From contig NZ_VXDB01000023.1 of assembly GCF_008711325.1 (NCBI RefSeq), positions 1-61,574 on the forward strand: a DNA stretch of 61,574 bases, given 5' to 3'. Shown here in pieces: positions 16,080 to 25,892 of the stretch (its first letter is position 1; every line of letters begins with the position of its first letter). Both the position numbers and the translations under genes were made by a program. The DNA comes from Roseibium sediminis (GTDB taxonomy: Bacteria; Pseudomonadota; Alphaproteobacteria; Rhizobiales; Stappiaceae). The notes below the pieces were generated by a model, which saw only the letters and a program-made list of their open reading frames with translations, searched no databases and was not told where the DNA came from.

Positions 16080-17708
16080 TCAGGCCGTTCCGCGGATTCT
16101 GGCCAGAAGTCCTTGTGTGGACGTGTCTTTCTCGTTTGCCGGTTGTTCGCCCTGGACCATCGGGAGCAGGGCAGTGGCCAATTCCTTGCCCAATTCCACG
16201 CCCCACTGGTCAAAAGAATTGATGTTCCAGATGACGCCTTCAACAAAAACCCGGTGCTCGTAGAGGGCAATCAGGCGGCCAAGGGCGTAGGGGGTCAGTT
16301 GGTCGTGGACAAGTGTCAGGGACGGACGATTGCCGGGGAAAACCTTGTGCGGGGCAAGCGCCTTGATCTCCGCTTCCGACTTGCCTGATTTGCGAAGCTG
16401 GTCTTCTGCCTCTTCAAGCGTGCGTCCCAGCATGAGGGCTTCGGACTGGGCAAGGCAATTTGCAACCAGCATCTCATGATGCAGCTTCAGCTCCGGCTCG
16501 TGGCCGCGTGCCGCAATGATGAACTCGCAAGGGATGACGGTCGTTCCCTGATGCAGCAGCTGGTAGAATGCGTGCTGCCCATTCGTTCCCGGCTCGCCCC
16601 AGACCAGCGGTCCGGTTTCCATCGCGACCGGCGTGCCGTCCTTGGTGATGCGCTTGCCGTTGGATTCCATGTCGAGCTGCTGGAGATAGGCAGGCAGTCG
16701 CGAAAGTCGCTGGTCATAAGGCAGGACGGCGCGGGCGGCGTGGCCCAGAACATCGCGGTTCCAGACGCCGATCAGTCCCATCAGAACGGGAAGGTTTTCC
16801 TGAAGCGGAGCCGTCTGGAAATGCTGGTCCATGGCATGGGCGCCTTCCAGAAATTCATGGAAGGCATCAGGGCCGATGGCGATCATCAGCGGCAGGCCGA
16901 TCGCGGACCAGATTGAATAGCGCCCGCCAACCCAATCCCAGAATCCGAAGACACGTTCTTCGGAAATCCCGAAGTCGGACACCTTGTCGAGCGCTGTTGA
17001 GACCGCCGCAAAGTGCGCTCCGACAGCCGTTTCTCCCAAGGCATCGGCCACCCATTTGCGGGCCGAACGTGCGTTGGTCATTGTCTCGATGGTGGTGAAG
17101 GTTTTTGAGGCGATGATGAAGAGCGTCGTCTCTGGGTTGAGCGTTGCCAGCGTGTCGGTCAGATGGGCGCCATCAACGTTGGAAACATAATGCAGCCTCG
17201 GACCATCATGATAGGGGGCAAGGGCGAGGGTGCACATGGCCGGGCCAAGGTCGGACCCGCCAATGCCGATATTCACCACATCGGTGAACGGCGCGCCTTT
17301 GGCTCCCACCAGATCGCCGGAGCGGATGGCTTCCGAGAAGTCTGACATGGAAGCCAGAACCGCAGACACATCCGGCATCACGTCCTCTCCGTCAACCAGA
17401 ACCGGGTGCCCGGACTGATTGCGAAGGGCAGTGTGAAGGACTGCGCGGTTCTCGGTCGTGTTGATCTTCTCGCCGGCGAACATGCGGGTGCGTTGTTCTT
17501 CAACACCTGCTGCACGGGCAAGCTCGATCAACAGCGATACAGCTTCCTGATCAACATGCGATTTGGAGTAATCCAGCAGCAGATCCCCGGTCGTTGCCGA
17601 GAAGCGGAAAAACCGCTCACCGTCTTCCGCGAACAGGGTCCGAAGGGAAGTTCCCTTCAGTTTGTCAGCCTTTTCAGCAAGTGCTCGAAAGGTGGCTTCC
17701 AGGGTCAT
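16080..17708 (-). CDS. pgi: Glucose-6-phosphate isomerase
   Basis: A 542-residue cytoplasmic enzyme interconverting glucose 6-phosphate and fructose 6-phosphate. Conserved blocks include [47 protein letters not shown] and the signature [14 protein letters not shown] near the C-terminus. Length fits the E. coli-like family. GGAGACC lies before the ATG, directly preceded by a palindromic operator at 17721. Fructose imported and phosphorylated by the frc gene products would enter the Entner-Doudoroff route through this step. It is separated from edd-eda-zwf by the PilZ and exchanger genes but shares their operator. Confidence 0.97.
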   Translation of the reverse strand: MTLEATFRALAEKADKLKGTSLRTLFAEDGERFFRFSATTGDLLLDYSKSHVDQEAVSLLIELARAAGVEEQRTRMFAGEKINTTENRAVLHTALRNQSGHPVLVDGEDVMPDVSAVLASMSDFSEAIRSGDLVGAKGAPFTDVVNIGIGGSDLGPAMCTLALAPYHDGPRLHYVSNVDGAHLTDTLATLNPETTLFIIASKTFTTIETMTNARSARKWVADALGETAVGAHFAAVSTALDKVSDFGISEERVFGFWDWVGGRYSIWSAIGLPLMIAIGPDAFHEFLEGAHAMDQHFQTAPLQENLPVLMGLIGVWNRDVLGHAARAVLPYDQRLSRLPAYLQQLDMESNGKRITKDGTPVAMETGPLVWGEPGTNGQHAFYQLLHQGTTVIPCEFIIAARGHEPELKLHHEMLVANCLAQSEALMLGRTLEEAEDQLRKSGKSEAEIKALAPHKVFPGNRPSLTLVHDQLTPYALGRLIALYEHRVFVEGVIWNINSFDQWGVELGKELATALLPMVQGEQPANEKDTSTQGLLARIRGTA

Positions 17709-18129
17709 GGATGGTCTCCGTTTAAATCAATTTAAATCTCGGAAATCGTTGCGTTTCGGTTGGGCCGGACATAGCACAGCCAACGGTGAAAGGGCAGGGG
17801 GTGTACCTCAAAAATGCGCGAAGTGAAGGGAAAGATCTGATGATACGCGTGATGAAAGAAGAAAACGTATTTTGGAGATAAAACCCATCGCGTTTCGAGA
17901 AGCGAACCAGGTGAAACTTCGCGTCGATAGTTAGAGAACTGTAAGCGGTTTCAGAGTTACGGAATTGCACGTATAGCGGGATAAATCGCAAATCTTCAAG
18001 CTCACGTTGGGAAATATTTTAATGAATGGGTGTTATTTGTCCGATGGTCTGTTTCGGAAGAGGCAAACCAAAAATATCCGCGGCATCAACAAGCGGATGT
18101 GTCGGTGAGGGGTCAAGGAGAGTGAGTGA
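17709..18129. other. Intergenic region between pgi and the PilZ gene
   Basis: 421 bp between divergent genes. It contains the pgi operator at 17721-17736; the remainder has no supported gene. Promoters for both genes must lie here. Confidence 0.45.
17721..17736. promoter_or_regulatory. Palindromic operator upstream of pgi
   Basis: TTTAAATCAATTTAAA, one change from the perfect palindrome TTTAAATCGATTTAAA found before zwf. It lies 13-28 bp before the pgi ATG, just upstream of the ribosome binding site, where a bound repressor would block transcription. Confidence 0.7.
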
Positions 18130-18660
18130 ATGGATGCTCTGGCGCAACTTAAGAGCATGGCAGGGTCCAGCGTGGACGTTCTTGTCGTGGACTTTGACCG
18201 TCTGAGCTGCATTTCGGCGAAGCTGTCCAATCTGAACGACTGGGGCTGCCGCCTGACATCAGACAACATATCTGTCCTGCACAAGAATATCGGTATTCGG
18301 GTTGGCGAGGCCAACGAGCTCGTCAAGGCCCAGGTCACGGCTGTGCGCAAGAAGGATGCAGCTGTCGTTTTCCCGGAAACCAACAACAAGGTGACCGAGC
18401 TGCGTCGGGAAAAGCGGTCCGACGTGGATATCCCGGTAGAGATCAGCGACAAGTCCGGAAAGCTGAAGGTCAAGGGAAAGATCGTCAATGCCGCGCCGAA
18501 TGGATGCCGGGTTCAGGCGGTCGGTATGGAAGCCTTTACCGATGACGACGTAATCCTGTCGCTTGAAAAATTCGAGAAGCCGATCATCGGTGAGATTGCC
18601 TGGCGGAACAAATCCGGCTGCGGGCTGAGACTGATCTGGAACCTGAAGGAATTCGAGTAA
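18130..18660 (+). CDS. Tandem PilZ-like domain protein
   Basis: A 176-residue cytoplasmic protein. The C-terminal half has a PilZ-type c-di-GMP binding pattern: the RxxxR element at RREKR (about 96-100), followed by a beta strand and NAAPNGCRV in place of the usual DxSxxG. The N-terminal half has a second related element, LSNLNDWGCRL. Replacement of the serine by alanine or aspartate may weaken nucleotide binding. CAAGGAGAG precedes the ATG. A signalling role linked to motility or surface growth is inferred from the family; no partner is adjacent. Confidence 0.7.
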   Translation: MDALAQLKSMAGSSVDVLVVDFDRLSCISAKLSNLNDWGCRLTSDNISVLHKNIGIRVGEANELVKAQVTAVRKKDAAVVFPETNNKVTELRREKRSDVDIPVEISDKSGKLKVKGKIVNAAPNGCRVQAVGMEAFTDDDVILSLEKFEKPIIGEIAWRNKSGCGLRLIWNLKEFE

Positions 18661-18720
18661 GGTTTCCTCCTGCTGATCCGTCAGGACCAGCAGGAAAATC
18701 GATCAGGCCGGGGCTCCGCG

Positions 18721-19656
18721 TCAAGCCGGAAGCTGTACGAACAGATAGCTGCAATACAGCACGTAGGTCGCGATAAATGCCGCGCCAACAATCCTGTTCA
18801 GTGATCGTGTAAACACCATCAAGAGAACAAGGGCCAGCGAGACACCGATCATCACCGGAATGTCAAAGGCAGCAATCGCTGGTGAGATTGCGACTGGCTG
18901 GATGATGGCAGTTGCGCCCAGAATGCCCAGAATATTGAAGATGTTGGAGCCGATGACATTGCCGATGGCAATTTCGGAGTGACGACGGAACGCAGCGATG
19001 GCGGACGCGGCCAGTTCGGGAAGGCTCGTGCCGACGGCGACGATCGTCAGGCCGATCACGGCTTCAGAAACACCCAGCACGCTTGCTATTGACGTTGCGC
19101 CATCGATCAGGAAGTCGGCACCAAAGACAAGGGCGACAAGACCGGCGGCCACAAAGGCAAGATTTTTCGGCATGGACCCCTGCTGAGGGCCATCTTCACA
19201 GCCTTCCTCACGGTCGCAGGTCATGGCTGCATAAATCAGATAGGCGATTAAAGCAGCGACCATCAGCGAGCCGGTCAGGCGGCTGAGAATTCCAAACATC
19301 GGCAGCACAAACATTAAGGCAGCAGCCGCAAGCATCACCACAAGATCCCTTTTGACCGATGAGATCGCGGTCGTGATCGGAAAGATGATGGCGGCTATGC
19401 CGAGGATCAGCAGGATGTTGGCAATGTTGGAGCCGACCACATTGCCAACGGCAATGTCGGAGGACCCTTTCAGGGCTGCCTGAACCGACACCAGCAGTTC
19501 CGGCATGGATGTGCCGAAGCCGACGACAGTCAGGCCGATGATCATGGGGGGTACACCGAGGCGGACGGAAATTGCGGCAGCACCGCGAACGAGTGCCTCA
19601 CCACCTGCAAAAAGCAGGGCCAGTCCGAAGACCAGATAGACGACATCGAGCATCAT
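18721..19656 (-). CDS. Na+/Ca2+ exchanger family (YrbG-like) transporter
   Basis: A 311-residue inner-membrane protein of the CaCA superfamily with about ten hydrophobic segments in two inverted halves. Each half has the alpha-repeat: GTSMPELLVSVQAALKGSSD then GNVVGSNIANILLILG, and GTSLPELAASAIAAFRRHSE then GNVIGSNIFNILGILG. An acidic cytoplasmic loop (CDREEGCEDG) separates the halves. Members exchange calcium for sodium or protons. It is convergent with the PilZ gene and stands alone. Confidence 0.93.
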   Translation of the reverse strand: MMLDVVYLVFGLALLFAGGEALVRGAAAISVRLGVPPMIIGLTVVGFGTSMPELLVSVQAALKGSSDIAVGNVVGSNIANILLILGIAAIIFPITTAISSVKRDLVVMLAAAALMFVLPMFGILSRLTGSLMVAALIAYLIYAAMTCDREEGCEDGPQQGSMPKNLAFVAAGLVALVFGADFLIDGATSIASVLGVSEAVIGLTIVAVGTSLPELAASAIAAFRRHSEIAIGNVIGSNIFNILGILGATAIIQPVAISPAIAAFDIPVMIGVSLALVLLMVFTRSLNRIVGAAFIATYVLYCSYLFVQLPA

Positions 19657-19836
19657 GACAAAATGTATCCGAAAATAAGGTCGCTGCCGTGGTGTCGTGT
19701 CGCGAAGGAAGTTGGTTCAATTCGAACCGGTGGCCGCTATCGCGCCGTATGTGCCAGTGGGCCCGCTTCTTGTTGTTTGTACTTCGGTCTTGATGATCGC
19801 TTGCGCAGCGCTCTGCCGGAGTGGATCGCAAGTAAG

Positions 19837-19870
19837 AATGCCCGGCCCCTGTGACAAGGGGCCGGGCATT
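19837..19870 (-). terminator. Very stable hairpin downstream of eda
   Basis: AATGCCCGGCCCCT pairs perfectly with AGGGGCCGGGCATT (14 bp) around a 6-nt loop, about 30 bp after the eda stop. No clear T run follows, so it may be a terminator or an mRNA-end stabiliser. Confidence 0.6.
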
Positions 19871-19901
19871 GGCGAATGCAAAAATAGTTTGAAGCTTTGG
19901 G

Positions 19902-20540
19902 TCAGCCGGAAATCGCGGCTGCCGCGCGCGCGCGTTCTTCAATGCCGGACCAGTCTTCGGCCTCGATTGCCTTGGCATCCGCGATCCAGGATCCGCCGAC
20001 ACAAAGGACGTTGGGAAGCTTGAGATAGGTCGGGGCCTTTTCAAGGCTCACGCCACCGGTCGGGCAGAATTTTACTGCCGCTAGGGGAGAGGAGAGGGAC
20101 TTGAGGTAGGAGGCGCCGCCTGCCTGTTCCGCCGGGAAGAACTTGAGCCGCTGGTAGCCACGTTCCATGAGGGCCATGACTTCCGATGCCGTGGCGGCGC
20201 CCGGAAGCAGCGGAACGTCGCTCTGTTCGGCGATATCGATCAGGGTATTGGTTGCGCCGGGAGACACGATGAACTGGCTTCCAGCGGCAACGGCTGCTTC
20301 ATATTGCGCCTGATCCAGAACGGTTCCCGCGCCCGGGATCGCGCCTTCCACATTTTCGGCAACCAGCCGGATCGCTTCAAGCGCGCCCTCGGTGCGAAGG
20401 GTTATTTCAATGGAGGGCAGGCCGCCGCGAACCAGAGCCTCGGCCATCGGAACGGCCTTTTTCGGGTCCTCGATCACCAGCACCGGGATCACGGGAGCGG
20501 CCAGCATGACCTTTTCGATGCGTTCTACATTCTGTGCCAT
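19902..20540 (-). CDS. eda: KDPG aldolase (2-dehydro-3-deoxyphosphogluconate aldolase)
   Basis: A 212-residue enzyme that cleaves KDPG to pyruvate and glyceraldehyde 3-phosphate, the last step specific to the Entner-Doudoroff pathway. The conserved blocks are GGLPSIEITLRTEGALE (catalytic glutamate), FIVSPGATNTLI, LLPGAATASEVMALMERGY and RLKFFPAEQAGG with the Schiff-base lysine. It starts 26 bp after edd on the same strand, so edd and eda form an operon. Length is normal. Confidence 0.97.
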   Translation of the reverse strand: MAQNVERIEKVMLAAPVIPVLVIEDPKKAVPMAEALVRGGLPSIEITLRTEGALEAIRLVAENVEGAIPGAGTVLDQAQYEAAVAAGSQFIVSPGATNTLIDIAEQSDVPLLPGAATASEVMALMERGYQRLKFFPAEQAGGASYLKSLSSPLAAVKFCPTGGVSLEKAPTYLKLPNVLCVGGSWIADAKAIEAEDWSGIEERARAAAAISG

Positions 20541-20566
20541 GGAAACGGGTCCAATCCTTGAAAGTG

Positions 20567-22384
20567 TCAGCCAAACACCGAAGCGCCGGTATCAGCAGTG
20601 CCGACGGCATTTCGGAAAGTGGCGAAGAGGTCGCGGCCAACCCCGTTCTGATGATGGGAGAGATCGGCCGAAGCGAGTGGGCGGGCTGCAAACTCGTCCG
20701 CGTCCACCAGCACTTCCAGCTTGCCGGTCTTGGCATCGACCCGGATGATGTCGCCATCCTTGATCTTGGCGATTGGACCGCCGTCAGCTGCTTCCGGTGT
20801 CACATGGATGGCTGCCGGGATCTTGCCCGAAGCGCCGGACATGCGGCCATCGGTGATCAGGGCAACCTTGTAGCCGCGATCCTGAAGGATGCCGAGGCAC
20901 GGGGTCAGCTTGTGAAGCTCGGGCATGCCGCAAGCCTTGGGGCCCTGAAAGCGAACAACAGCTGCGATGTCGCCGTTGATCTCCTTGTTGGAGAAGGCCT
21001 TGAGCATGTCTTCCTGAGTGTGGAACACGCGGGCCGGGGCCTCGATGATGTGGCGTTCTTCGGCCACAGCCGAAATCTTGATGACCGCCTTGCCCATGTT
21101 ACCGGTCAGCATCTTCAGACCACCAGTCGGCTGGAATGGCTTGGAGAGAGGTGCGACAACTGTTTCATCGCCAGAGATTTCGGGAACCGGATCGCGCTGG
21201 ATGTTTCCGTCGCTATCAAGCCGCGCTTCGACCGTATAGCCGGAGAGGTCCGACCCGTAGACGGTCTTGACGTCCTTGTGGAGATAACCATCGGACAGCA
21301 ATTCACGGATCAGGAAGGCGAGACCGCCAGCTGCCTGGAAGTGGTTCACGTCCGCCTTGCCATTGGGATAGACGCGGGCCAGCAGCGGAGTGACGTCGGA
21401 CAGTTTGGAAATATCGTCCCATGTCAGCTTGATGCCGGCAGCTGCGGCCATGGCGACAAGGTGCATGGTGTGATTGGTCGAACCGCCTGTGGCGTGCAGG
21501 CCGATGACGCCGTTGACGATGGCCTTTTCGTCGATCACTTCCCCAACCGGGGTAAATTCATTGCCAAGTGCAGTGATTGCCAGCGCGCGCTTGGCGGCTT
21601 CGCGGGTCAGGGCGTCGCGAAGCGGTGTGCCCGGATTGACGAAGGAGGCGCCCGGCATGTGGAGACCCATGATCTCCATCAGCATCTGGTTGGAATTTGC
21701 CGTGCCGTAGAAGGTGCAGGTGCCCGGAGAGTGATACGCGCGGGATTCCGATTCCAGCAGCGCGTCACGACCCACCTTACCCTCGGCATAGAGCTGGCGG
21801 ATTTTTGCCTTTTCGTCATTCGAAATGCCGGTGGTCATAGGCCCTGCAGGAACGAAGATCGACGGCAGGTGGCCGAAGGAAAGCGCTGCAATAACGAGGC
21901 CGGGAACGATCTTGTCGCAGATGCCAAGATAGACAGCTGCGTCGAACATCTGGTGTGACAGGCCGACAGCGGCGGACATGGCAATCACGTCGCGAGAGAA
22001 CAGGGAAAGCTCCATGCCTTCCTGTCCCTGAGTGACGCCATCGCACATTGCCGGAACGCCGCCAGCAACCTGAGCCACGGCACCCGCTTCGCGGGCTGCC
22101 TGACGGATCAGTTCCGGATAGGTCTCATAGGGTTGATGGGCCGACAGCATGTCGTTGTAGGAGGTGATGATGCCGAGGTTTGCCACGACATCGCCAGAAA
22201 GGGCCGCCTTGTCGGAAAGGCCGCAGGCTGCAAATCCGTGGGCAAGGTTGCCGCAGGACAGGCGCGAGCGGTGCGGACCCTTTTCAGCGGCCTTGCCGAT
22301 CCGCTCCAGATAGGCGGACCGTGTGTCGTGGCTGCGCTTGACGATCCGTTCGGTGATTTCGCCAATGCGTGCTTGAACCGTCAT
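20567..22384 (-). CDS. edd: Phosphogluconate dehydratase
   Basis: A 605-residue Fe-S dehydratase of the IlvD/Edd family, converting 6-phosphogluconate to KDPG. The cluster-binding and substrate segments include [30 protein letters not shown] and [20 protein letters not shown], and the C-terminal [17 protein letters not shown] is conserved. Length matches Edd and is a little longer than IlvD. It is followed at once by eda. The palindrome at 22459 lies upstream and probably controls the edd-eda unit separately from zwf. Confidence 0.97.
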   Translation of the reverse strand: MTVQARIGEITERIVKRSHDTRSAYLERIGKAAEKGPHRSRLSCGNLAHGFAACGLSDKAALSGDVVANLGIITSYNDMLSAHQPYETYPELIRQAAREAGAVAQVAGGVPAMCDGVTQGQEGMELSLFSRDVIAMSAAVGLSHQMFDAAVYLGICDKIVPGLVIAALSFGHLPSIFVPAGPMTTGISNDEKAKIRQLYAEGKVGRDALLESESRAYHSPGTCTFYGTANSNQMLMEIMGLHMPGASFVNPGTPLRDALTREAAKRALAITALGNEFTPVGEVIDEKAIVNGVIGLHATGGSTNHTMHLVAMAAAAGIKLTWDDISKLSDVTPLLARVYPNGKADVNHFQAAGGLAFLIRELLSDGYLHKDVKTVYGSDLSGYTVEARLDSDGNIQRDPVPEISGDETVVAPLSKPFQPTGGLKMLTGNMGKAVIKISAVAEERHIIEAPARVFHTQEDMLKAFSNKEINGDIAAVVRFQGPKACGMPELHKLTPCLGILQDRGYKVALITDGRMSGASGKIPAAIHVTPEAADGGPIAKIKDGDIIRVDAKTGKLEVLVDADEFAARPLASADLSHHQNGVGRDLFATFRNAVGTADTGASVFG

Positions 22385-22458
22385 CTCTTACATCCCTCAT
22401 TCTCCGGCAGGGCCGGATACTCAGCTCGTGTGCGCGGCAAAGTCCCCGATTTGCAGCG

Positions 22459-22474
22459 GTTTAATCGATTTAAA
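22459..22474. promoter_or_regulatory. Palindromic operator upstream of edd
   Basis: GTTTAATCGATTTAAA. The right half is identical to the zwf site and the left half has lost one A. It lies about 75-90 bp before the edd ATG, in the 176-bp spacer between zwf and edd. Confidence 0.65.
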
Positions 22475-22560
22475 ATCTGCAGACGAAGCTTGTTTCAGCC
22501 GGGGATGTCTGCCCTTGGGGAGGCGGCGAAACCGGATTGTCGCCGCGCTCCGTCTGTTTG

Positions 22561-24033
22561 TTAAAGGCCGTCTTCAGCCCAGGTGCGGCCATCGCGTTCG
22601 ACCAGTGCGATAGAGGCCGATGGTCCCCAGGTGCCAGCGGTATAGCCGCGCGGCGGCTCCTTGCTGGAGGCCCAGGCTGTCAGGATCGGATCAATCCATG
22701 ACCACGCGGCGTCCACCTCGTCACGGCGCATGAACAGGGTCTGGTTGCCGCGGATCACGTCCATGATCAGGCGCTCATAAGCGTCGGGATTACGGACCTT
22801 GAAAGCCTCGGCGAAGCTCATGTCCAGCGGCACTTCGCGAAGGCGCATGCCGCCGGGGCCGGGGTCCTTGATCATCACCTTCATCTGCACGCCTTCATCA
22901 GGCTGCAGGCGAATGATCAGCCGGTTGGCGGAAATCGATCCTGCTTCAGCAGAAAAGATCGAGTGCGGGATCGGGCGGAACTGAACCACGATTTCCGATA
23001 CGCGCTGGGCAAGCCGCTTGCCGGTGCGCAGGTAAAACGGAACTCCTGCCCATCGCCAGTTGGCGATTTCTGCCTTGAGGGCCACAAAGGTTTCGGTGGT
23101 GCTGTCCTGATGGCCAAGCTCTTCCAGATATCCCGGAACAGCGCCCCCCGCGGAAGCCCCCGCACGGTACTGGCCGCGAACAGTGAACCTGTCGGCGTCT
23201 TCGCCCTTGATTGGTGCCAGGGCCTTCAGGACTTTCAGCTTTTCATCGCGAACACTGTCTGCGTCCATCGATTCCGGCGGCTCCATGGCCACAAGGCAGA
23301 GCAGCTGCAGGATGTGGTTCTGCACCATGTCCCGCATTGCGCCCGCAGTGTCATAGTATCCGGCGCGGCCACCAACACCGAGGGACTCGGCAACGGTGAT
23401 CTGAACGTGATCGATATGGGCTGCATTCCAGAGCGGCTCGAACAGGGCGTTGGCAAAGCGCAGCGCCATCAGGTTCTGAACGGTTTCCTTGCCCAGATAG
23501 TGGTCGATACGGAAGATCTGGTGTTCCTTGAACACGGCACCAACGGTGTCGTTGAGCGCCTTGGCGGACTTGCCGTCCTTGCCGATCGGCTTTTCGATCA
23601 CGACCCGTGTGTGTTCATTGACCATGCCGCCCTTGCCGAGCTGCTCGCATATCGGGCCAAAGAGGTCGGGTCCGACGGCCAGATAAAAGGCGCGCACCAC
23701 ATCCGGACGGCCCTTCAGGACCTTTGCGAGATCTCCAAATCCCGCGCCGCTGCCGACATCGATGGCAATGTAGGAGAGCTTTTCGAGGAAGGTTGCGAGG
23801 CGTTCCTTGTCGTGCGAGGGCACGTGTTCGGCAATCGCCGCCTTTGCCCAGTCCCGGTAGGCTTCGTTTGAAAAATCACGGCGGGACGTGCAGAGGATGC
23901 GTGCCTCGTCCGGGATCTGTCCGTCTTCAAAGCGATGGTAAAGCGCGGGCATGAGCTTGCGATGGGCAAGGTCTCCGGAAGCCCCGAAAACCACCAGATC
24001 AAACGCTTCGACCTCTATCACGCGTGCTACCAT
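22561..24033 (-). CDS. zwf: Glucose-6-phosphate 1-dehydrogenase
   Basis: A 490-residue enzyme oxidising glucose 6-phosphate to 6-phosphogluconolactone with NAD(P). The nucleotide-binding start VVFGASGDLAHRKLMPALY and the catalytic signature RIDHYLGKETVQNL are present, as is the conserved RTGKRL block. Length is normal. It is upstream of edd on the same strand, but each has its own palindrome, so they are probably separate transcripts under one regulator. No 6-phosphogluconolactonase (pgl) gene lies beside zwf, where it is often found. Confidence 0.97.
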   Translation of the reverse strand: MVARVIEVEAFDLVVFGASGDLAHRKLMPALYHRFEDGQIPDEARILCTSRRDFSNEAYRDWAKAAIAEHVPSHDKERLATFLEKLSYIAIDVGSGAGFGDLAKVLKGRPDVVRAFYLAVGPDLFGPICEQLGKGGMVNEHTRVVIEKPIGKDGKSAKALNDTVGAVFKEHQIFRIDHYLGKETVQNLMALRFANALFEPLWNAAHIDHVQITVAESLGVGGRAGYYDTAGAMRDMVQNHILQLLCLVAMEPPESMDADSVRDEKLKVLKALAPIKGEDADRFTVRGQYRAGASAGGAVPGYLEELGHQDSTTETFVALKAEIANWRWAGVPFYLRTGKRLAQRVSEIVVQFRPIPHSIFSAEAGSISANRLIIRLQPDEGVQMKVMIKDPGPGGMRLREVPLDMSFAEAFKVRNPDAYERLIMDVIRGNQTLFMRRDEVDAAWSWIDPILTAWASSKEPPRGYTAGTWGPSASIALVERDGRTWAEDGL

Positions 24034-24063
24034 GACTGCATCCCTTCAAGAATTCGCCAGTCT

Positions 24064-24079
24064 TTTAAATCGATTTAAA
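24064..24079. promoter_or_regulatory. Perfect palindromic operator upstream of zwf
   Basis: TTTAAATCGATTTAAA, a perfect 16-bp palindrome with the central CG typical of LacI-family operators, 31-46 bp before the zwf ATG. Related sites precede pgi and edd. Confidence 0.75.
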
Positions 24080-24094
24080 GCCGTTGTCAGCTGT

Positions 24095-25042
24095 TTATTT
24101 CGCAACCGCAGCAAAACCCGCAACTTCCTGACGATGAGGAAGGTCGGCCCCTTTGCGGGAGCAGGTGATTGCCGCTGCTTCGACGGCTGTTTCTAGCAGA
24201 TCCTGCAAGGTGTTGGAGTCTATTGCGTGAAGTTTGGCGCGCGAATTGATCGACCGATCCACAAGTCCGGCAAGGAGGGCTGCCTGGAATGTGTCCCCGG
24301 CTCCAACAGTGTCGATAACGTCGACCTTGCGTCCTGCGACGCTGATTTCAAGGATCGAGGTAAAGGCAGTGGCACCGTCTCCACCTCGTGTCACCACGAC
24401 GATACCTGTCCCTGCCTTGATCCATGCCCGTGCGACGTCAGCAGGATCCTTGCCGGGATGGATGAGGGACAGGTCTTCATCGCTCACCTTGATGAGGTCT
24501 GCAGAAGCCGCCAGCTCATCTGTGTTCTTTCGCCACAGGTCCATGTCTGCTTCCACTGTTGGCCGGATATTCGGATCAAATGAAATCAAGCTGAACTCGC
24601 GCTCGCGGGCAATGAGGGTCTTCAGGCTATCGGATACCGGTTTGACCAGAGCGGTGTAAGAACCAACGTGAATGAAGCTGGCTGGTGCGGCGAGTTTGGG
24701 CAGGTGCTCTTCATGCACCATTCGGTCTGCAGCGCCTTCCCCATAGAAGGTATAGGCGGGGACACCATGGGCGTCTTTTTGCACAAGGCTCAGGGTTGTC
24801 AGCGCCTTGGACCGGTGAATGTGTGACGTGTCGACCCCTTCCTTCTCAAGCTGATCGACCAGCTTCTGGCCCAAGGTGTCTGTGGAGATACCGCCAAAGA
24901 ACGCCACCTTTTCCTCCAGCCGCGCAAGCCCGACAGCCACGTTGAATGGAGAGCCGCCAATCAGCGCGTCGAACGGGACATGGGAACCGGAGGCCGTGTC
25001 GGAGAAGAGGTCGAAGAGGGCTTCGCCGCAAACAAGGATCAT
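24095..25042 (-). CDS. frcK: Fructokinase, PfkB family
   Basis: A 315-residue sugar kinase. The ribokinase/PfkB signatures are GGSPFNVAVGLARLEEKVAF near the N-terminus and DTVGAGDTFQAALLAGL near the C-terminus, containing the catalytic aspartate. The ATG at 25042 starts MILVCGEALFDLF, the usual fold start; upstream codons are not conserved. It is the last gene of the frc unit, so its likely substrate is fructose, producing fructose 6-phosphate for Pgi. The match to the S. meliloti frcRBCAK order supports the name. Confidence 0.9.
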   Translation of the reverse strand: MILVCGEALFDLFSDTASGSHVPFDALIGGSPFNVAVGLARLEEKVAFFGGISTDTLGQKLVDQLEKEGVDTSHIHRSKALTTLSLVQKDAHGVPAYTFYGEGAADRMVHEEHLPKLAAPASFIHVGSYTALVKPVSDSLKTLIAREREFSLISFDPNIRPTVEADMDLWRKNTDELAASADLIKVSDEDLSLIHPGKDPADVARAWIKAGTGIVVVTRGGDGATAFTSILEISVAGRKVDVIDTVGAGDTFQAALLAGLVDRSINSRAKLHAIDSNTLQDLLETAVEAAAITCSRKGADLPHRQEVAGFAAVAK

Positions 25043-25118
25043 GGAGTGTCTTTCAGTGAGGGCATGCGGTGGGAAGACCAGCCCGGTGCCGGGCTGGCTG
25101 TTGGTGTGTATCCGACCA

Positions 25119-25892
25119 TCAGGCGGCCACCTCGGACGGCGGCTCCATGGCACCGGTCATCAGGGCGACAGCATCGGACATCGTGAAGTCGGCGGGCTTG
25201 ATGACGGCCAGCCGTTTGCCGAGACGGTGGATGTGGATGCGGTCTGCGACTTCAAAAACATGTGGCATGTTGTGGCTGATCAGGATGATCGGAATACCCC
25301 TTGAGCGCACGTCCTGAATGAGTTCCAGAACGCGGCGGCTTTCCTTGACCCCCAGTGCGGCGGTTGGCTCATCAAGGATCACGACCTTGGACCCGAAAGC
25401 TGCCGCGCGGGCGACAGCCACGCCTTGCCGCTGGCCACCGGACAGGGATTCCACCGCCTGATTGATGTTCTGGATGGTGGCAAGGCCGAGCTCATTCAGC
25501 TTGTCTCTGGCAAAGGCCTGCATGGCTGGCTTGTCCAGCATGCGCAGATACGTGCCGAGAAAGCCCGGTTTACGCAGTTCCCGTCCCATGAACATGTTGT
25601 CGGCAATCGACAGGGCCGGGGACATGGCAAGCTGCTGGTAGACGGTCTCGATGCCCGCTTCTCTTGCCTCAATGGGCGAACGGAATTGGACTTCCTTGCC
25701 CTCCAGCCAGATCTTGCCGCTGTCGGGCACAACAGCTCCCGAAACTGCCTTGATCATGGAGGATTTACCGGCGCCATTGTCGCCGATGACTGCAAGGATC
25801 TCGCCGGGCATCAGGTCGAAGTCGGCCTTGTCGATGGCGGTCACCTTGCCGTAGCGTTTGACCAGACCGCGAGCTTTGAGGATCGGTTCCAT
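25119..25892 (-). CDS. frcA: Fructose-type ABC transporter ATP-binding protein
   Basis: A 257-residue ABC ATPase with a single nucleotide-binding domain. It has Walker A GDNGAGKSS, the signature LSGGQRQGVAVARA, Walker B VVILDEPTAAL and the H-loop ILISHNM. Most carbohydrate CUT2-class importers use a double-domain ATPase, while the Frc type uses a short one, which fits this protein. Its ATG overlaps the permease stop by one base (TGATG), indicating translational coupling. It energises import of fructose and perhaps related sugars. Confidence 0.93.
   Translation of the reverse strand: MEPILKARGLVKRYGKVTAIDKADFDLMPGEILAVIGDNGAGKSSMIKAVSGAVVPDSGKIWLEGKEVQFRSPIEAREAGIETVYQQLAMSPALSIADNMFMGRELRKPGFLGTYLRMLDKPAMQAFARDKLNELGLATIQNINQAVESLSGGQRQGVAVARAAAFGSKVVILDEPTAALGVKESRRVLELIQDVRSRGIPIILISHNMPHVFEVADRIHIHRLGKRLAVIKPADFTMSDAVALMTGAMEPPSEVAA

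Noticed and set aside
20534..21958. 474-codon frame opposite edd
   Set aside because: Antisense shadow of a well-conserved dehydratase; GC-rich third positions keep the opposite strand open.
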